The notes below the pieces were generated by a model. It made no database searches. It was not told the origin of the DNA and saw nothing but the letters and a program-made list of their open reading frames with translations. This document shows positions 50,876 through 59,609 of a stretch of DNA of 64,000 bases, piece by piece; position 1 is the first letter of the stretch; the number at the start of each line of letters is the position of its first letter. The stretch lies in the NCBI GenBank assembly GCA_963708515.1, contig CAVPSX010000022.1, positions 268,893 through 332,892 of the forward strand, read 5' to 3'. Source of the stretch: JAPLJM01 sp963708515. Its GTDB lineage: Bacteria > Desulfobacterota > Syntrophia > Syntrophales > Fen-1087. The translations under genes and the position numbers were made by a program.

Positions 50876-51772
50876 TCAGAGAAGCGGCGAAAGGGTCGAG
50901 TGGATTTTTTGGATGACCTTGTTTCGGGCCGCGAGGTTCCATTTCTTCGCCGCGTTGGCCGATCCGTAGATGTTGCCCAGGTAGAACGGCACCCCGACGC
51001 CCCCGACGATGCCGGCCACGGCGTAGTTTTCCTGATGGATCGCCGTGACGGTTCCCGCGATGAAGAGCCCGTTGATGAGGAACGCCGTGATTCCGTCTCC
51101 ATAGTGTTCGGCATAGATGTAGCCCGATCCGGGCAGGATGGCCGACATCACGCCGGCCAGGACGGGGGATTTTTCGGGGAGTTGCTGATACAGGTCGAGC
51201 AGCGTCAAGGCCTCACTGACATTCTCCGCGCCGCGATGTCCGGCGTACCGGTCCAGGAATCGCTTCAGGGCTTGCCGGCTCACCTCCGCCTTGTTCTCAT
51301 CGAGAGCCGCCAGGCAAATCACCACGAGCGAGCGTGGGGCATATTCCGACTCGGGGTGCTGCTCGGCGAGGGTCTCCAGCGCCGCCCGCGCCCTGTCGTA
51401 ATTCTTCAGTTTCCATTGGCTGGACCCCTCGAGATAGCCGGCCGGGATCGCGTAGCCGCTTTCGGGATATTTTTCGCGCACGGCCAGGAAGGACCGTGCT
51501 GCCGCCCCGTACTCCTCGCCCTTGAAATAGGCCATGCCGATCTCGAAGGCGGCATAGTCCGCCTTTGCGGAATCCGGGAAGAGGATCAGGAATTTCTTGT
51601 ATTCCGTGACTGCCCGGTAGTACTCGCCCTCCTCCATGAAGGCGTCGGCGATCTTTAGCTGGACATCCCCGGTAAAAAGGACGGCCCCGCCGTCGGCATG
51701 ACGCGGGGAAACAAATGCGAGAACAAGGAGAAGCAAATAGGGTATCGGCAGCAGCCGGTGCAGTGATTTCAT
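50876..51772 (-). CDS. Exported TPR-repeat protein with C-terminal membrane segments
   Basis: A 298-residue protein with a signal peptide (about 1-27). Residues 40-200 are tetratricopeptide-like repeats: KIADAFMEEGEYYRAVTEYKKFL, then FEIGMAYFKGEEYGAAARSF and SSQWKLKNYDRARAALETLAEQHP. The C-terminal part has glycine-rich hydrophobic stretches (GVMSAILPGSGYIYAEHYGDG; GIVGGVGVPFYLGNIYG) suggesting hairpin membrane segments, as in DUF5683-like proteins. Its ATG overlaps the yidD stop (ATGA), so it is coupled to yidD. Proteins of this arrangement commonly follow yidD in Desulfobacterota; the function is unknown, probably outer-membrane or envelope assembly. Confidence 0.82.
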   Translation of the reverse strand: MKSLHRLLPIPYLLLLVLAFVSPRHADGGAVLFTGDVQLKIADAFMEEGEYYRAVTEYKKFLILFPDSAKADYAAFEIGMAYFKGEEYGAAARSFLAVREKYPESGYAIPAGYLEGSSQWKLKNYDRARAALETLAEQHPESEYAPRSLVVICLAALDENKAEVSRQALKRFLDRYAGHRGAENVSEALTLLDLYQQLPEKSPVLAGVMSAILPGSGYIYAEHYGDGITAFLINGLFIAGTVTAIHQENYAVAGIVGGVGVPFYLGNIYGSANAAKKWNLAARNKVIQKIHSTLSPLL

Positions 51773-52305
51773 TTTTCGAAGAGCAGGTTGTTGGAAACAG
51801 GATCGTAGAGCTTCCCGTTGGGGAGCCGCGTGTAGCCGGGCCTCTCGAAGACGTTGCACCGGGTCTGTCGGTCCCCGATCATCATGACCCCCACGAAGGG
51901 GCCCTGTTCCTGTATGGCCTGGTAGCCGTAGTGGGAGCAGCTGGGCCGGAAGCCGCAACGATCGGGCCCGCCTGCGGGTGAAATGAAGATCTGGTAGAAC
52001 CGGATCAACCCGTGCATAGCCACGCCGACGCTGGAGGTCTCCGGGCCATGGGCTTTTTCGGGGACACGAAACTCTTCCCGGGGGCCCTTCATCGTGAAGT
52101 CAGACCCGAACGTCGTGGCGGCAGGGCTCAGGAGGCTGATCGCGAACCACACAAGCACAACGATCGGTGTTGCCTGCCTGACGCCTTGACCGATTTGATC
52201 CGTTTTGGCCACTGCTCTGCGTCGAGGTTCCGTGGGCCAGAAGTTCCCGCGAGGGAAGAAAAAATCCCGGGGATTAGGGTGTCCATCTTTCATCCCCTGG
52301 ATCAT
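51769..52305 (-). CDS. yidD: YidD family membrane protein insertion factor with N-terminal extension
   Basis: The C-terminal 80 residues are a full YidD domain: LIRFYQIFISPAGGPDRCGFRPSCSHYGYQAI, then QEQGPFVGVMMIGDRQTRC, with the conserved cysteine and proline pattern. Ordinary YidD has about 70-85 residues and no signal sequence. Here about 95 residues precede it, including a hydrophobic helix (ATPIVVLVWFAISLLSPAATTFG) that looks like an export signal, so the domain may be periplasmic. I use ATG 52305; a GTG at 52311 overlapping the upstream stop (GTGA) would add two residues. It is in an operon with a SHOCT lipoprotein gene upstream and the TPR gene downstream. Confidence 0.82.
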   Translation of the reverse strand: MIQGMKDGHPNPRDFFFPRGNFWPTEPRRRAVAKTDQIGQGVRQATPIVVLVWFAISLLSPAATTFGSDFTMKGPREEFRVPEKAHGPETSSVGVAMHGLIRFYQIFISPAGGPDRCGFRPSCSHYGYQAIQEQGPFVGVMMIGDRQTRCNVFERPGYTRLPNGKLYDPVSNNLLFEK

Positions 52306-52307
52306 TC

Positions 52308-52541
52308 TCACTTCGGCTGCGCGGCCTTGTTCATAATGTCTTGTCTGAGCTTGTCGTATTCTTGCTTTGTGATCGAGCCGCTCTTATACGCTTTGTCGAG
52401 ATCTTCCATCTGCTGTCCGATGGTCGGCTGGCTGATGATCTCTGTTTTCTTGATCTCCGTGGTATCAGGACCGCAGCACGCGGCCATGTTCAACGTAAAA
52501 ACAACGGCCATGATCACGGTGAGGACTCTGATGATCCGCAT
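52308..52541 (-). CDS. Small lipoprotein with a SHOCT-like helix pair
   Basis: A 77-residue lipoprotein. The signal peptide ends in the lipobox NMAAC (Cys about residue 22). The mature part ends with MEDLDKAYKSGSITKQEYDKLRQDIMNK, the short C-terminal oligomerisation-type (SHOCT) signature (L..L...G.IT..EY...). An AAGGAGGAG site precedes the ATG. It is the first gene of the leftward operon with yidD and the TPR protein. SHOCT domains often occur in envelope-stress or assembly proteins without defined activity. Confidence 0.85.
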   Translation of the reverse strand: MRIIRVLTVIMAVVFTLNMAACCGPDTTEIKKTEIISQPTIGQQMEDLDKAYKSGSITKQEYDKLRQDIMNKAAQPK

Positions 52542-52779
52542 GGAATCTCCTCCTTCAAGGGTTTGATGATACGAAAACTTAGTATGCTAACAGCATTAAA
52601 CCGGCGTGCAGGCAATCGGGCAAAATGATTTCGATGGATCCTTCTTTGACAAGACCTTGCTTTCCGACGCTGGGGAGTATATGGAGGCTGTATTTGGTTG
52701 TCAAGGGATATATTGCTACAGACTATCCTTTTTATTCATCTCCTTGGGTAACATTTAATAAGAGTCAATTCTCTTGTAA

Positions 52780-54243
52780 TTACTCGATATTCTTGATCCC
52801 GGCCATGATCTTCGCGTCTTCTTTGAACTGCTCGATTCTTTCCATCAGCGCCTGTTGAATGATGATTTTTTGCGCCTGGGGAGAGCCAGCGCCATGCGTC
52901 GATTCGATAGGTACGACCGATCCCTGGCCGGTCAGATACTCGATCAGGCGCAGCATGCGAATCCGGTTCTCCGTCGGAATCCCGTCCTTTCCCCGGAAAT
53001 ATTTATTCAGCATTTCCCCGATCTTTCCGAGTTTGAGGTCGGCGGCGGCCGGCGGGGTGCAGACAAGCCCCCCGGCAATGTCGGCGGCCATGTAAGTGCC
53101 CTGCCAGATCGCGTCGACGCCCTGGAGCTTTGCGATATTGATGTACAGCGGGTCGGGCATGAAGACGCCGGATGACGTTTTTTCTCCGGTGTAGATCGAT
53201 GCAAGGGCGCAGCCGAAAGACATCTCGCTCTGGAAATAGAAATCGGTTAATTTCTCGCGAATGTGGCGGGCATTGCCGATGCCGTTATAATCCGCCGAGA
53301 CGGCGGCGGCGCCGATGAGCAGGTCCCGGTGCCCGGCCTTACAGCTCGATGTGTTCAATCGCTGGAGGTTGGCAAAACGGCTGACCAGGCTTCCCGCATA
53401 TGCGTACTCTCCGCACATGAAGACGCGCTCCCGGGGAACGAAAACGTCGTCAAAAATGACATGAGTCGAGCCATGCACGCCGTATCTGGCGTTACCGTAG
53501 TCCATTTCCTCCCCGACGAGGCGCCTCATGTTTGGCGCGGGCGCCTCCGCGATGTGCAGCACGCCCTGCGCGTCGCTCGGGACAGCAAAACTGACGGCAT
53601 AGATTTCATCTTCGGCCCTGAGTGCCGTACAGGGAAGAACCATGATCTCGTTGGCGATGGCCGCTCCGGAAATACTGGCTTTCGCGCCCCTCACGACGAT
53701 ACCGTCCGGTCTTTTTTCAACCAGATGCAGGTAGAGATCGGGATCGGCCTGTTCATGGGGACCCCGGCTGCGGTCTCCCTTGACGTCCATCATGGCGCCC
53801 GAGACGGCCAGGTCCTTTTCCTGAACGTGCCGGATGAACGCGATCAGACGACGGTGGTAATCCGTTCCGATTTCCCGATCCATGTCATAGGTCGCTGCGA
53901 ACAGAGAATTCAGCGCGCCGGTGCCGACGCAGCGGGCGCCGATGCAGGCCCCGTGTTTATGGACCAGGAAGCGTGAAAGCCTGAACCGGTTTCTCAAGTC
54001 TTCCTGAGTCTGATGGATGTGAAGAAAACGGTTGACCTTGCCGTCGATGAACGGGGAATAGGTCGTGAAAAATCCGTCATTCCTTTCATTCTCGGAGAGT
54101 TCATACAACAGCCCGATGGCTTCCATGGCCGGTCTGAAACAGGGATGCTCCCATAAATCAGTGACCTTTCTCCCATAGGCATACAGCTCAGTCTGGAGCC
54201 CTCTGATGCTGTCGATGTAGCTTTGCTTCGATCTCAACGCCAT
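52780..54243 (-). CDS. HpaB / 4-hydroxybutyryl-CoA dehydratase-family flavoprotein
   Basis: A 487-residue protein of the acyl-CoA-dehydrogenase-like family containing 4-hydroxyphenylacetate 3-hydroxylase (HpaB) and 4-hydroxybutyryl-CoA dehydratase. The opening ALRSKQSYIDSIRGLQTELYAYGRKV is typical. Potential Fe-S or active-site residues are the cysteines in GACIGARCVGTG (about 97 and 102) and VFMCGEY (about 280), with His in STHVIFDDVFVP. Spacing does not match exactly what I remember of the clostridial dehydratase ligands (C99, C103, H292, C299), so I do not claim that activity. No partner reductase (HpaC) is adjacent. AAGGAG precedes ATG 54243. It could be a radical dehydratase or a flavin hydroxylase relative. 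Confidence 0.82.
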   Translation of the reverse strand: MALRSKQSYIDSIRGLQTELYAYGRKVTDLWEHPCFRPAMEAIGLLYELSENERNDGFFTTYSPFIDGKVNRFLHIHQTQEDLRNRFRLSRFLVHKHGACIGARCVGTGALNSLFAATYDMDREIGTDYHRRLIAFIRHVQEKDLAVSGAMMDVKGDRSRGPHEQADPDLYLHLVEKRPDGIVVRGAKASISGAAIANEIMVLPCTALRAEDEIYAVSFAVPSDAQGVLHIAEAPAPNMRRLVGEEMDYGNARYGVHGSTHVIFDDVFVPRERVFMCGEYAYAGSLVSRFANLQRLNTSSCKAGHRDLLIGAAAVSADYNGIGNARHIREKLTDFYFQSEMSFGCALASIYTGEKTSSGVFMPDPLYINIAKLQGVDAIWQGTYMAADIAGGLVCTPPAAADLKLGKIGEMLNKYFRGKDGIPTENRIRMLRLIEYLTGQGSVVPIESTHGAGSPQAQKIIIQQALMERIEQFKEDAKIMAGIKNIE

Positions 54244-54310
54244 GACAAACTCCTTCTGGTTTATACTCGCAATTGCTGCTTTATGATAGACAACCGGAGT
54301 GGTTCTGTGG

Positions 54311-55663
54311 TCAGGGGCCGGCAGAACGCGGCGCAGGCGCGACGAACCGCAGCCAGCAGTAGCCAAGCGTCCCGGCGACCACCGATGCAACTAAAATCAT
54401 CACCTTCGCCTCGTTTGCGACGCCGGCGATGCGAAATGCGAGGTTTGCCATGAAGAGCGACATGGTAAAACCGACGCCTGCGAGCATCCCGGTGCCCACT
54501 ACATGCCGCCACGTCACACCCCGGGGGAGGTCAGCGAGACCGGCCCGCACGGCGATCCACGAGGCGAGCGCGATGCCGAGAGGTTTACCTGCCGCAAGGC
54601 CGAAAAAAACGCCCAGCCCTACCTCGTGTATGGCCATGTCGCCGCTGCCCACGAGTCGGATGTTGGCATTGGCGAGTGCAAACAGCGGAAGCACGAGAAA
54701 GATCGCTACCGGGTGAAGCACGAACTCAATGCGCTGCAGCGGGGCGGTTGAATGGAGCGCCGCATCGCGAATCTCGAGTGCCTTGATCTGTTGCCGGTCG
54801 TCTTGAAGGGTATGCGCGCCGGGCACATCCATTTGATCGATTTCTTCCATCTTGATGCGGCAGATGTTGGTGAACGCTGTCGGTGTCAGCCTGGCTTTTG
54901 CCGGGATGGCAAAGGCTGCGATTACGCCCGCGCTGGTTGCGTGGACCCCGGAATTCAGCACGCAGAACCACAGAACGCTTGCGATGCCCAGATACCAGAG
55001 GGGCTCGTCGACGCCCGACCGGTTCATGAGTACGAGAAACGCAAGCGGAACCAGGGCTGCAAGCAGCCAATGAGCGTGGATGTGCGCGGTATAGATGAGC
55101 GCGATGACGAGAACCGCGCCGATATCGTCAACGATGGCAAGCGCCGCCAGAAACACCTTCAGCCCGCGCGGCGCACGCGAACCGAGCAGCACGAGTACGC
55201 CCAGGGCGAATGCGATGTCCGTTGCCATCGGCACCCCCCAGCCGTCGACGGCCGGTCCACCCCAGTTGAATGCGAGGTAAACGGCGGCCGGCATGATCAT
55301 GCCGCCGAGCGCCGCGAACACAGGCAGAGCCGCGCCGCGCAAAGTGGAGAGTTCGCCCACGATGAACTCGCGCTTGATCTCGAGGCCCACGACAAAGAAG
55401 AACAACGCCATGAGCGCGTCGTCCACCCAGTGCTTGATCGACTGGTCAAACTGGAAAATACCCGCGAAGACGCCGGCGTGGGCTTTCCAGAACTTTTCGT
55501 AGGCGGGGTCGAACGCCGAATTTGCGATGCCGAGTGCGGCGATCGTAGCCGCAAGCAGCACAATCGCTCCCGACGTCTCCCGGTGCATAAACGCCGAGAA
55601 ATTCGCGGTGACGCGGCCGATGATGCTATCCCTGCGCGCCGCATTTCCGGGCTCAGTACTCAC
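54311..55663 (-). CDS. nhaA: Na+/H+ antiporter NhaA
   Basis: A 450-residue polytopic antiporter with about twelve helices. The transport-site double aspartate is in LAIVDDIGAVLVIALIY (about residues 174-175), matching D163/D164 of E. coli NhaA. The family also shows FFFVVGLEIKREFIVGEL, GGPAVDGWGVPMATDIAFALGVLVLLGSR and the C-terminal GVTWRHVVGTGMLAGVGFTMSLF. It expels Na+ in exchange for H+ and keeps pH homeostasis. It is read in the same direction as the HpaB-type gene 67 bases downstream, but the two probably are unrelated in function. Codon use is GC-richer than in the neighbours, which might hint at transfer. Confidence 0.95.
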   Translation of the reverse strand: MSTEPGNAARRDSIIGRVTANFSAFMHRETSGAIVLLAATIAALGIANSAFDPAYEKFWKAHAGVFAGIFQFDQSIKHWVDDALMALFFFVVGLEIKREFIVGELSTLRGAALPVFAALGGMIMPAAVYLAFNWGGPAVDGWGVPMATDIAFALGVLVLLGSRAPRGLKVFLAALAIVDDIGAVLVIALIYTAHIHAHWLLAALVPLAFLVLMNRSGVDEPLWYLGIASVLWFCVLNSGVHATSAGVIAAFAIPAKARLTPTAFTNICRIKMEEIDQMDVPGAHTLQDDRQQIKALEIRDAALHSTAPLQRIEFVLHPVAIFLVLPLFALANANIRLVGSGDMAIHEVGLGVFFGLAAGKPLGIALASWIAVRAGLADLPRGVTWRHVVGTGMLAGVGFTMSLFMANLAFRIAGVANEAKVMILVASVVAGTLGYCWLRFVAPAPRSAGP

Positions 55664-55724
55664 GGAATCACCCTTTCAAGCGCATGAATGATCTCATCGA
55701 GCAGTCGGCCTCCCCGCTTTTTTC

Positions 55725-56615
55725 TCATTTTTTTATCTTTGCAGCGTCACTCACACCTATTGTCTTTGCGGACTCGCCCACGCCGATAAAGGGCACGGCC
55801 CCCGCGCCGGTGACCTGCGGCAGAATGCCATTCCACTTTTCGATGGCCCGCAGGTTGGCTTCGACCTTCCGCAACTCGATCAGATCGAGCGAGATATTTG
55901 CCCGCTGCAGCCGCAGGGATTCCGCCTCGGCCCTGGCTGCGGTAATCTTCTGCTCTGCCTCGATCTTGATTCTATCCAAGTCCCGCCTGGCCTTCAGGGC
56001 GAGCTGCTCGGCCGTCTGTTTCGATTCGATGGCCTCCGTGAATATCTTGGAAAAACTGAAGATCACAATGGAAAAGGCGTCCACGGCGACATTGTATTCC
56101 GCCAGCCTTTCCGCCAGTGACGTCCGCATGGCTTCGCTTACCGCCGGCCGTTTCGTGATGAGCTCTTCCGCCGTATATTTTGCGGTTACGGCCTTGACGA
56201 CTTCCAGGATGGCCGGGTCGATAATGCGTTCCTTGAAATGGACGCCGATCCTCTGGTACACAATATTGGCCTTGTCGGGAACGATGTGGAAGTTCAGGGC
56301 CACCCGGGAGGTGACATCCTGCAGGTCCGACGAGGCCGCGGCGGCGTCGGTTTCAACCTTCTGAACCTTCACATCCACCAGGACAATCTCCTGCATGATC
56401 GGGATCCGCAGATGGATCCCCTCCTGGAGGACCTTTTCCTGAACGGCGCCGAAGTTCATAACGACGCCCCTCTGGCCGGCCCCGACCTGGACCCAGGGCC
56501 TGGAAAAGGAAAGGAGAAAAAAAAGGGCCACGATAACCGCGACGATCCGCATAGGCCCCTTCTTCAGGAGCAGCGACATGGCGTCTCTTGCTTGGTAAGG
56601 TCCTTGTTGATTCAT
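55725..56615 (-). CDS. SPFH/prohibitin-family membrane-anchored protein
   Basis: A 296-residue prohibitin/HflC-like protein. A single N-terminal transmembrane helix (about 23-42, IVAVIVALFFLLSFSRPWVQV) is followed by the SPFH domain: QRGVVMNFGAVQEKVLQEGIHLRIP and the VEKV-type region LVDVKVQKVETDAAAASSD. A long coiled coil (about 195-260, ALKARRDLDRIKIEAEQK and onward) and a short tail follow. Such proteins form ring-like scaffolds in the inner membrane and restrain FtsH or organise membrane domains. GGAGG lies seven bases before the ATG. It is a single-gene unit; no ftsH or nfeD neighbour is in sight. Confidence 0.92.
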   Translation of the reverse strand: MNQQGPYQARDAMSLLLKKGPMRIVAVIVALFFLLSFSRPWVQVGAGQRGVVMNFGAVQEKVLQEGIHLRIPIMQEIVLVDVKVQKVETDAAAASSDLQDVTSRVALNFHIVPDKANIVYQRIGVHFKERIIDPAILEVVKAVTAKYTAEELITKRPAVSEAMRTSLAERLAEYNVAVDAFSIVIFSFSKIFTEAIESKQTAEQLALKARRDLDRIKIEAEQKITAARAEAESLRLQRANISLDLIELRKVEANLRAIEKWNGILPQVTGAGAVPFIGVGESAKTIGVSDAAKIKK

Positions 56616-56963
56616 TTGTAACCTCCATGGTTTTTATTATTTTAATCTGTTCTGGTAGTTCCTCTAAGATTGCGACGATCAGAGAGAGTCCGATAATCTT
56701 TGGATAAACCGCAGCTTGCTGCGAGGAGCCCTGCAGAACTGTCTATCATACCTGACCGGAAAAAGAAACCGATTCTGCAAACCGAGCCGCCAGTCGCCAT
56801 GACCGATGTCGCGGTTTTTTCCAACTCGGAATTGACGTTCAGTTGTTGCTCGAAATAACGATTTGATGTAATATTAGTGATCATACGCGTCGGACATCGG
56901 TTTCCCAGCCAGTGTAAGCCCTAATCGGAAGAAGACATGACCTGAAGAAGGAGGGAGGAGAAA
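56616..56963. other. Divergent intergenic region, no gene seen
   Basis: About 350 bases lie between the leftward SPFH gene and the rightward LapA-type gene. It should hold promoters for both. A short frame antisense to it has no ribosome binding site or motif, so I do not call a gene. No clear repeat or riboswitch was noticed. Confidence 0.45.
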
Positions 56964-57188
56964 ATGAGCTTCAAGTTAATACTGATCCTGATCATATCCG
57001 GCCTTGCCGTGATATTTATCACCCAGAATGTCGCCGCCGTGGATGTGACTTTCCTTTTCTGGAGTATCTCCCTGTCGCGAGCGCTGCTGATATTTTTTGT
57101 ACTGATGATCGGGTTTGTCTTAGGCTGGTTTCTGCATAGTTATCTTACCTATAGACGATCGAAGGATGAGCCAATTGATGCTGCCTGA
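56964..57188 (+). CDS. LapA (DUF1049)-domain membrane protein
   Basis: A 74-residue protein with two hydrophobic helices (about 5-24 and 37-62) around VAAVDVTFLFWSISLSRALLIFF, the signature of the LapA/DUF1049 family: an NxxxVxVxF-type strand between helices, then a GWxxH-type helix end and a basic tail. In E. coli LapA works with LapB in lipopolysaccharide assembly; many short homologues exist without lapB. A strong GAAGGAGGGAGG is upstream of ATG 56964. It ends eight bases before the convergent terC stop. Confidence 0.88.
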   Translation: MSFKLILILIISGLAVIFITQNVAAVDVTFLFWSISLSRALLIFFVLMIGFVLGWFLHSYLTYRRSKDEPIDAA

Positions 57189-57195
57189 CCCCCGG

Positions 57196-58131
57196 TTAAG
57201 GATGGATTGGCGGCTGTTCCTTTTTTGGCCACAGCATGGAGGCAACAATGGACAGGGCAACCGTTGCGGCGATAATGCCCAAGGATACAATGATCGGTAT
57301 CTTATAGATGTTCGAAAGAAGCATTTTGATTCCGACAAAAGAAAGTACGATTGCCAGACCGTAGTGCAGATAATGGAAAAGGCGCATGATGCCGGAAATG
57401 GCGAAAAACAGGGAGCGAAGCCCGAGGATCGCAAAAACGTTTGACGTATAAACAATGAACGGATCGGCGCTGATGGCAAGTACTGCCGGGATGGAATCGA
57501 CGGCAAAAATGACATCCGTTGTTTCCAGCAGCAGAACAACGGCAAACATCGGCGTGGCAACCCAGCGCCCCTCTTTTTTCAGAAAAAACTTGCCGCCGTT
57601 AAAACCGCTGTCAACCGGCATGATTCTGCGCAGGAGTTTAAGCACAGGGTTTTTTTCCGGGTGAATTTCCTTGTCTTTTTCAAAGACTATCTTAATTGCC
57701 GTAATAATCAGGAAAACGCCGAAAACATAGATGACCCAGTGGAATTTTGCGATCAGGGCCACGCCGGCGATGATGAAGACAGCACGCAATACCAACGCCC
57801 CCAGAATCCCCCAGAACAGGGCCTTGTGTTCATACTGGGTGGGGATGCCGAAATAGTTGAAGATCAGAAGAAATACGAAAAGGTTGTCGATGCTCAGTGA
57901 TTCTTCGATCAGATAAGCCGCCAGAAATTCCAGCGCTTTCTCCTGCCCCCTGAAATAGTAGATGCCAAGACAGAAACACATGGCAAGGGATACCCAGAAA
58001 AGGGTCCACCACAGGGCTTCCTTGACCTTGATCACGTGTGCTCTTCGGTTGAAAACACCCAAATCCAGGGCCAGCATCGCCAGAATGAAGAGGACGAAAA
58101 TGATCCACCAAACGGTCATATTGCTTTCCAT
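57196..58131 (-). CDS. TerC-family membrane protein, probable Mn2+ exporter
   Basis: A 311-residue protein with about nine transmembrane helices, of the TerC/Alx family. Conserved acidic motifs are ALDLGVFNRRAH, EESLSIDNLFVFLLIF and ETTDVIFAVDSIPAVLA, which hold the metal-binding aspartates. E. coli Alx and related TerC proteins export manganese. The gene is preceded by a yybP-ykoY riboswitch ending in a terminator, so expression should rise with Mn2+. ATG 58131 is placed seven bases after AAGGG; an in-frame TTG two codons earlier is less good. Confidence 0.93.
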   Translation of the reverse strand: MESNMTVWWIIFVLFILAMLALDLGVFNRRAHVIKVKEALWWTLFWVSLAMCFCLGIYYFRGQEKALEFLAAYLIEESLSIDNLFVFLLIFNYFGIPTQYEHKALFWGILGALVLRAVFIIAGVALIAKFHWVIYVFGVFLIITAIKIVFEKDKEIHPEKNPVLKLLRRIMPVDSGFNGGKFFLKKEGRWVATPMFAVVLLLETTDVIFAVDSIPAVLAISADPFIVYTSNVFAILGLRSLFFAISGIMRLFHYLHYGLAIVLSFVGIKMLLSNIYKIPIIVSLGIIAATVALSIVASMLWPKKEQPPIHP

Positions 58132-58164
58132 ATGCAATCCCTTCTAAAAAATCCCGTCAGTAAT

Positions 58165-58312
58165 AAAAAAGACCCTTACCCTCGGCGTAACACACCCCGG
58201 ATAAAGGTCTTGCCTGCGATGATGATCGTCCCCTGCCCGGGCCAGACGGCCGTGCTGACGAGCACGGGGTCAGCCTTTTCTCCGGCTGATAGCTACTCCC
58301 CTTTATTGGAGA
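58165..58312 (-). promoter_or_regulatory. yybP-ykoY (Mn2+) riboswitch with terminator
   Basis: In the 5' leader of terC the minus strand has the conserved yybP-ykoY parts in order: AAAGGGGAGTAGC (58304-58292), a variable paired region with GCCTGTCC-like stems, GGCAAGACC, and CCGAGGGTAAGGGTC. It ends in GGTCTTTTTTATTA, a T-tract (58170-58161) that completes a terminator stem with AAGACC. The GGGGAGUAG box is the hallmark of the motif, which senses Mn2+ and controls mntP- and terC-type genes. The match was made by eye. Confidence 0.88.
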
Positions 58313-58453
58313 CGGTTTATAAACAGGCGGCGGGTTATTGTCAAGGGGTATTTATGACGCCCGGCCAGTTCCACGGGATGCATGTCCCCGGCCAGGATAT
58401 TGGCAAGGGGCAGAATTGAATTGATTGAAGGTCTGAGTGCGGCGGCTGATTGT

Positions 58454-59602
58454 CTACCCCTTTCTCACTGAAACGAAAATTTTGTAGAACATCGTGACCA
58501 GCAGCAGTCCAAGAGCCCAGATCCCAACCGTTATGGCCACTTCCGGTCCCGTGGGGGTGTAATCGGGAATTGCCTCCAGGGGGGAAGGGACGAATCCCGT
58601 TACCACCAGACCGAGGCCCTTCTCGATCCAGAGCGACAGGAACACGAAGCAGCAGGCCACGGCCAGCAAGGGTTCCCTCTTCCGCGTTTGGGGGATAATC
58701 AGCAAAACAAAGGCGGCCACGGCGGTCAATGCCGATACGCCCATCCAGTGCGCGATCGTGTTGTGGCCGTCCAGACCCGCGAAAAGATACTTCAGATGCT
58801 GCATGTGCCCGGGGATCTGGCTGTAGAAGGCGGTAAAGAGCTCCACCAGGACGAAAAAGACACTCGTCGCCAGCGCGTAGGCCACGATCTTGGCCAGGGT
58901 CTGGATCGCCTTTTCCCCGGCGTCAAAACGGGTGAACCGCTTCAGGATCAGACAGAACAGGATCAGCAGGGCCGGGCCGGAGGCGAAGGCGGAGGCGAGA
59001 AACCGGGGCGCCATGATCGCCGTGAGCCAGAAGCCCCTCCCCGGGAGTCCAGCGTAGATGAAGGCCGTGACGGTATGGATGCTGATCGCCCAGGGGATGG
59101 AGAGGATGATCAGGGGCTTCACCCAGGCCGGCGGCGGTACGCCTTTCTTCTCGCAGCCGAGAACCGTCCAGCCGGTGACGAGGTTGATCAGCAGATAGCC
59201 GTTGAGGACGATCATGTCCCAGAAGAGGACAGAGGTCGGCGAGGGATAGAGCAGGATATTCATGACCCGGGCGGGCTGGCCCAAATCGACGAAGACGAAG
59301 GTGATGCACATGATCACCGCGGAGACGGCCAGGAACTCCCCCAGGATCGTGATCTTTCCGAAGGCCTTGTAGTCGTGCAGATAGTAGGGGAGGACCAGCA
59401 TCACAGCCGATGCCGCGATCCCGACCAGAAAGGTGAACTGGGCGATGTAGAGCCCCCAGGAGACGTCCCGGCTCATCCCGGTGATCCCCAGGCCGTAATC
59501 GAGCTGTCGGAGATAGAAGAAAAAACCAATTCCCGCCAAAGTGAGCAGGAACGCCACCCAGATTCCGTATCCGCGACTTCCTTTCAGGGCTTTTTCGAGC
59601 AC
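58454..59602 (-). CDS. dsrP: DsrP, NrfD-type membrane subunit of the DsrMKJOP complex
   Basis: A 382-residue polytopic protein (about ten helices) of the NrfD/DsrP type, the quinone-interacting subunit paired with DsrO. Seen are ISRDVSWGLYIAQFTFLVGIAASAV-like SRDVSWGLYIAQFTF, FVFVDLGQPARVMNILLYPSPTS, HTVTAFIYAGLPGRGFWLTAI and EKGLGLVVTGFVPSPL. The start is GTG at 59602, with GAGG six bases upstream and just seven bases after the dsrO stop; an upstream ATG lies deep in dsrO. The frame is undamaged. It is the last gene of the leftward dsrMKJOP set, which links the quinone pool and periplasm to DsrC-trisulfide reduction by DsrK. Confidence 0.93.
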   Translation of the reverse strand: MLEKALKGSRGYGIWVAFLLTLAGIGFFFYLRQLDYGLGITGMSRDVSWGLYIAQFTFLVGIAASAVMLVLPYYLHDYKAFGKITILGEFLAVSAVIMCITFVFVDLGQPARVMNILLYPSPTSVLFWDMIVLNGYLLINLVTGWTVLGCEKKGVPPPAWVKPLIILSIPWAISIHTVTAFIYAGLPGRGFWLTAIMAPRFLASAFASGPALLILFCLILKRFTRFDAGEKAIQTLAKIVAYALATSVFFVLVELFTAFYSQIPGHMQHLKYLFAGLDGHNTIAHWMGVSALTAVAAFVLLIIPQTRKREPLLAVACCFVFLSLWIEKGLGLVVTGFVPSPLEAIPDYTPTGPEVAITVGIWALGLLLVTMFYKIFVSVRKG

Positions 59603-59609
59603 GGCGACC

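Noticed and set aside
52780..54243. Firm assignment as 4-hydroxybutyryl-CoA dehydratase
   Set aside because: The ligand spacing seen does not match the remembered C99/C103/H292/C299 pattern, and no pathway neighbours are present.
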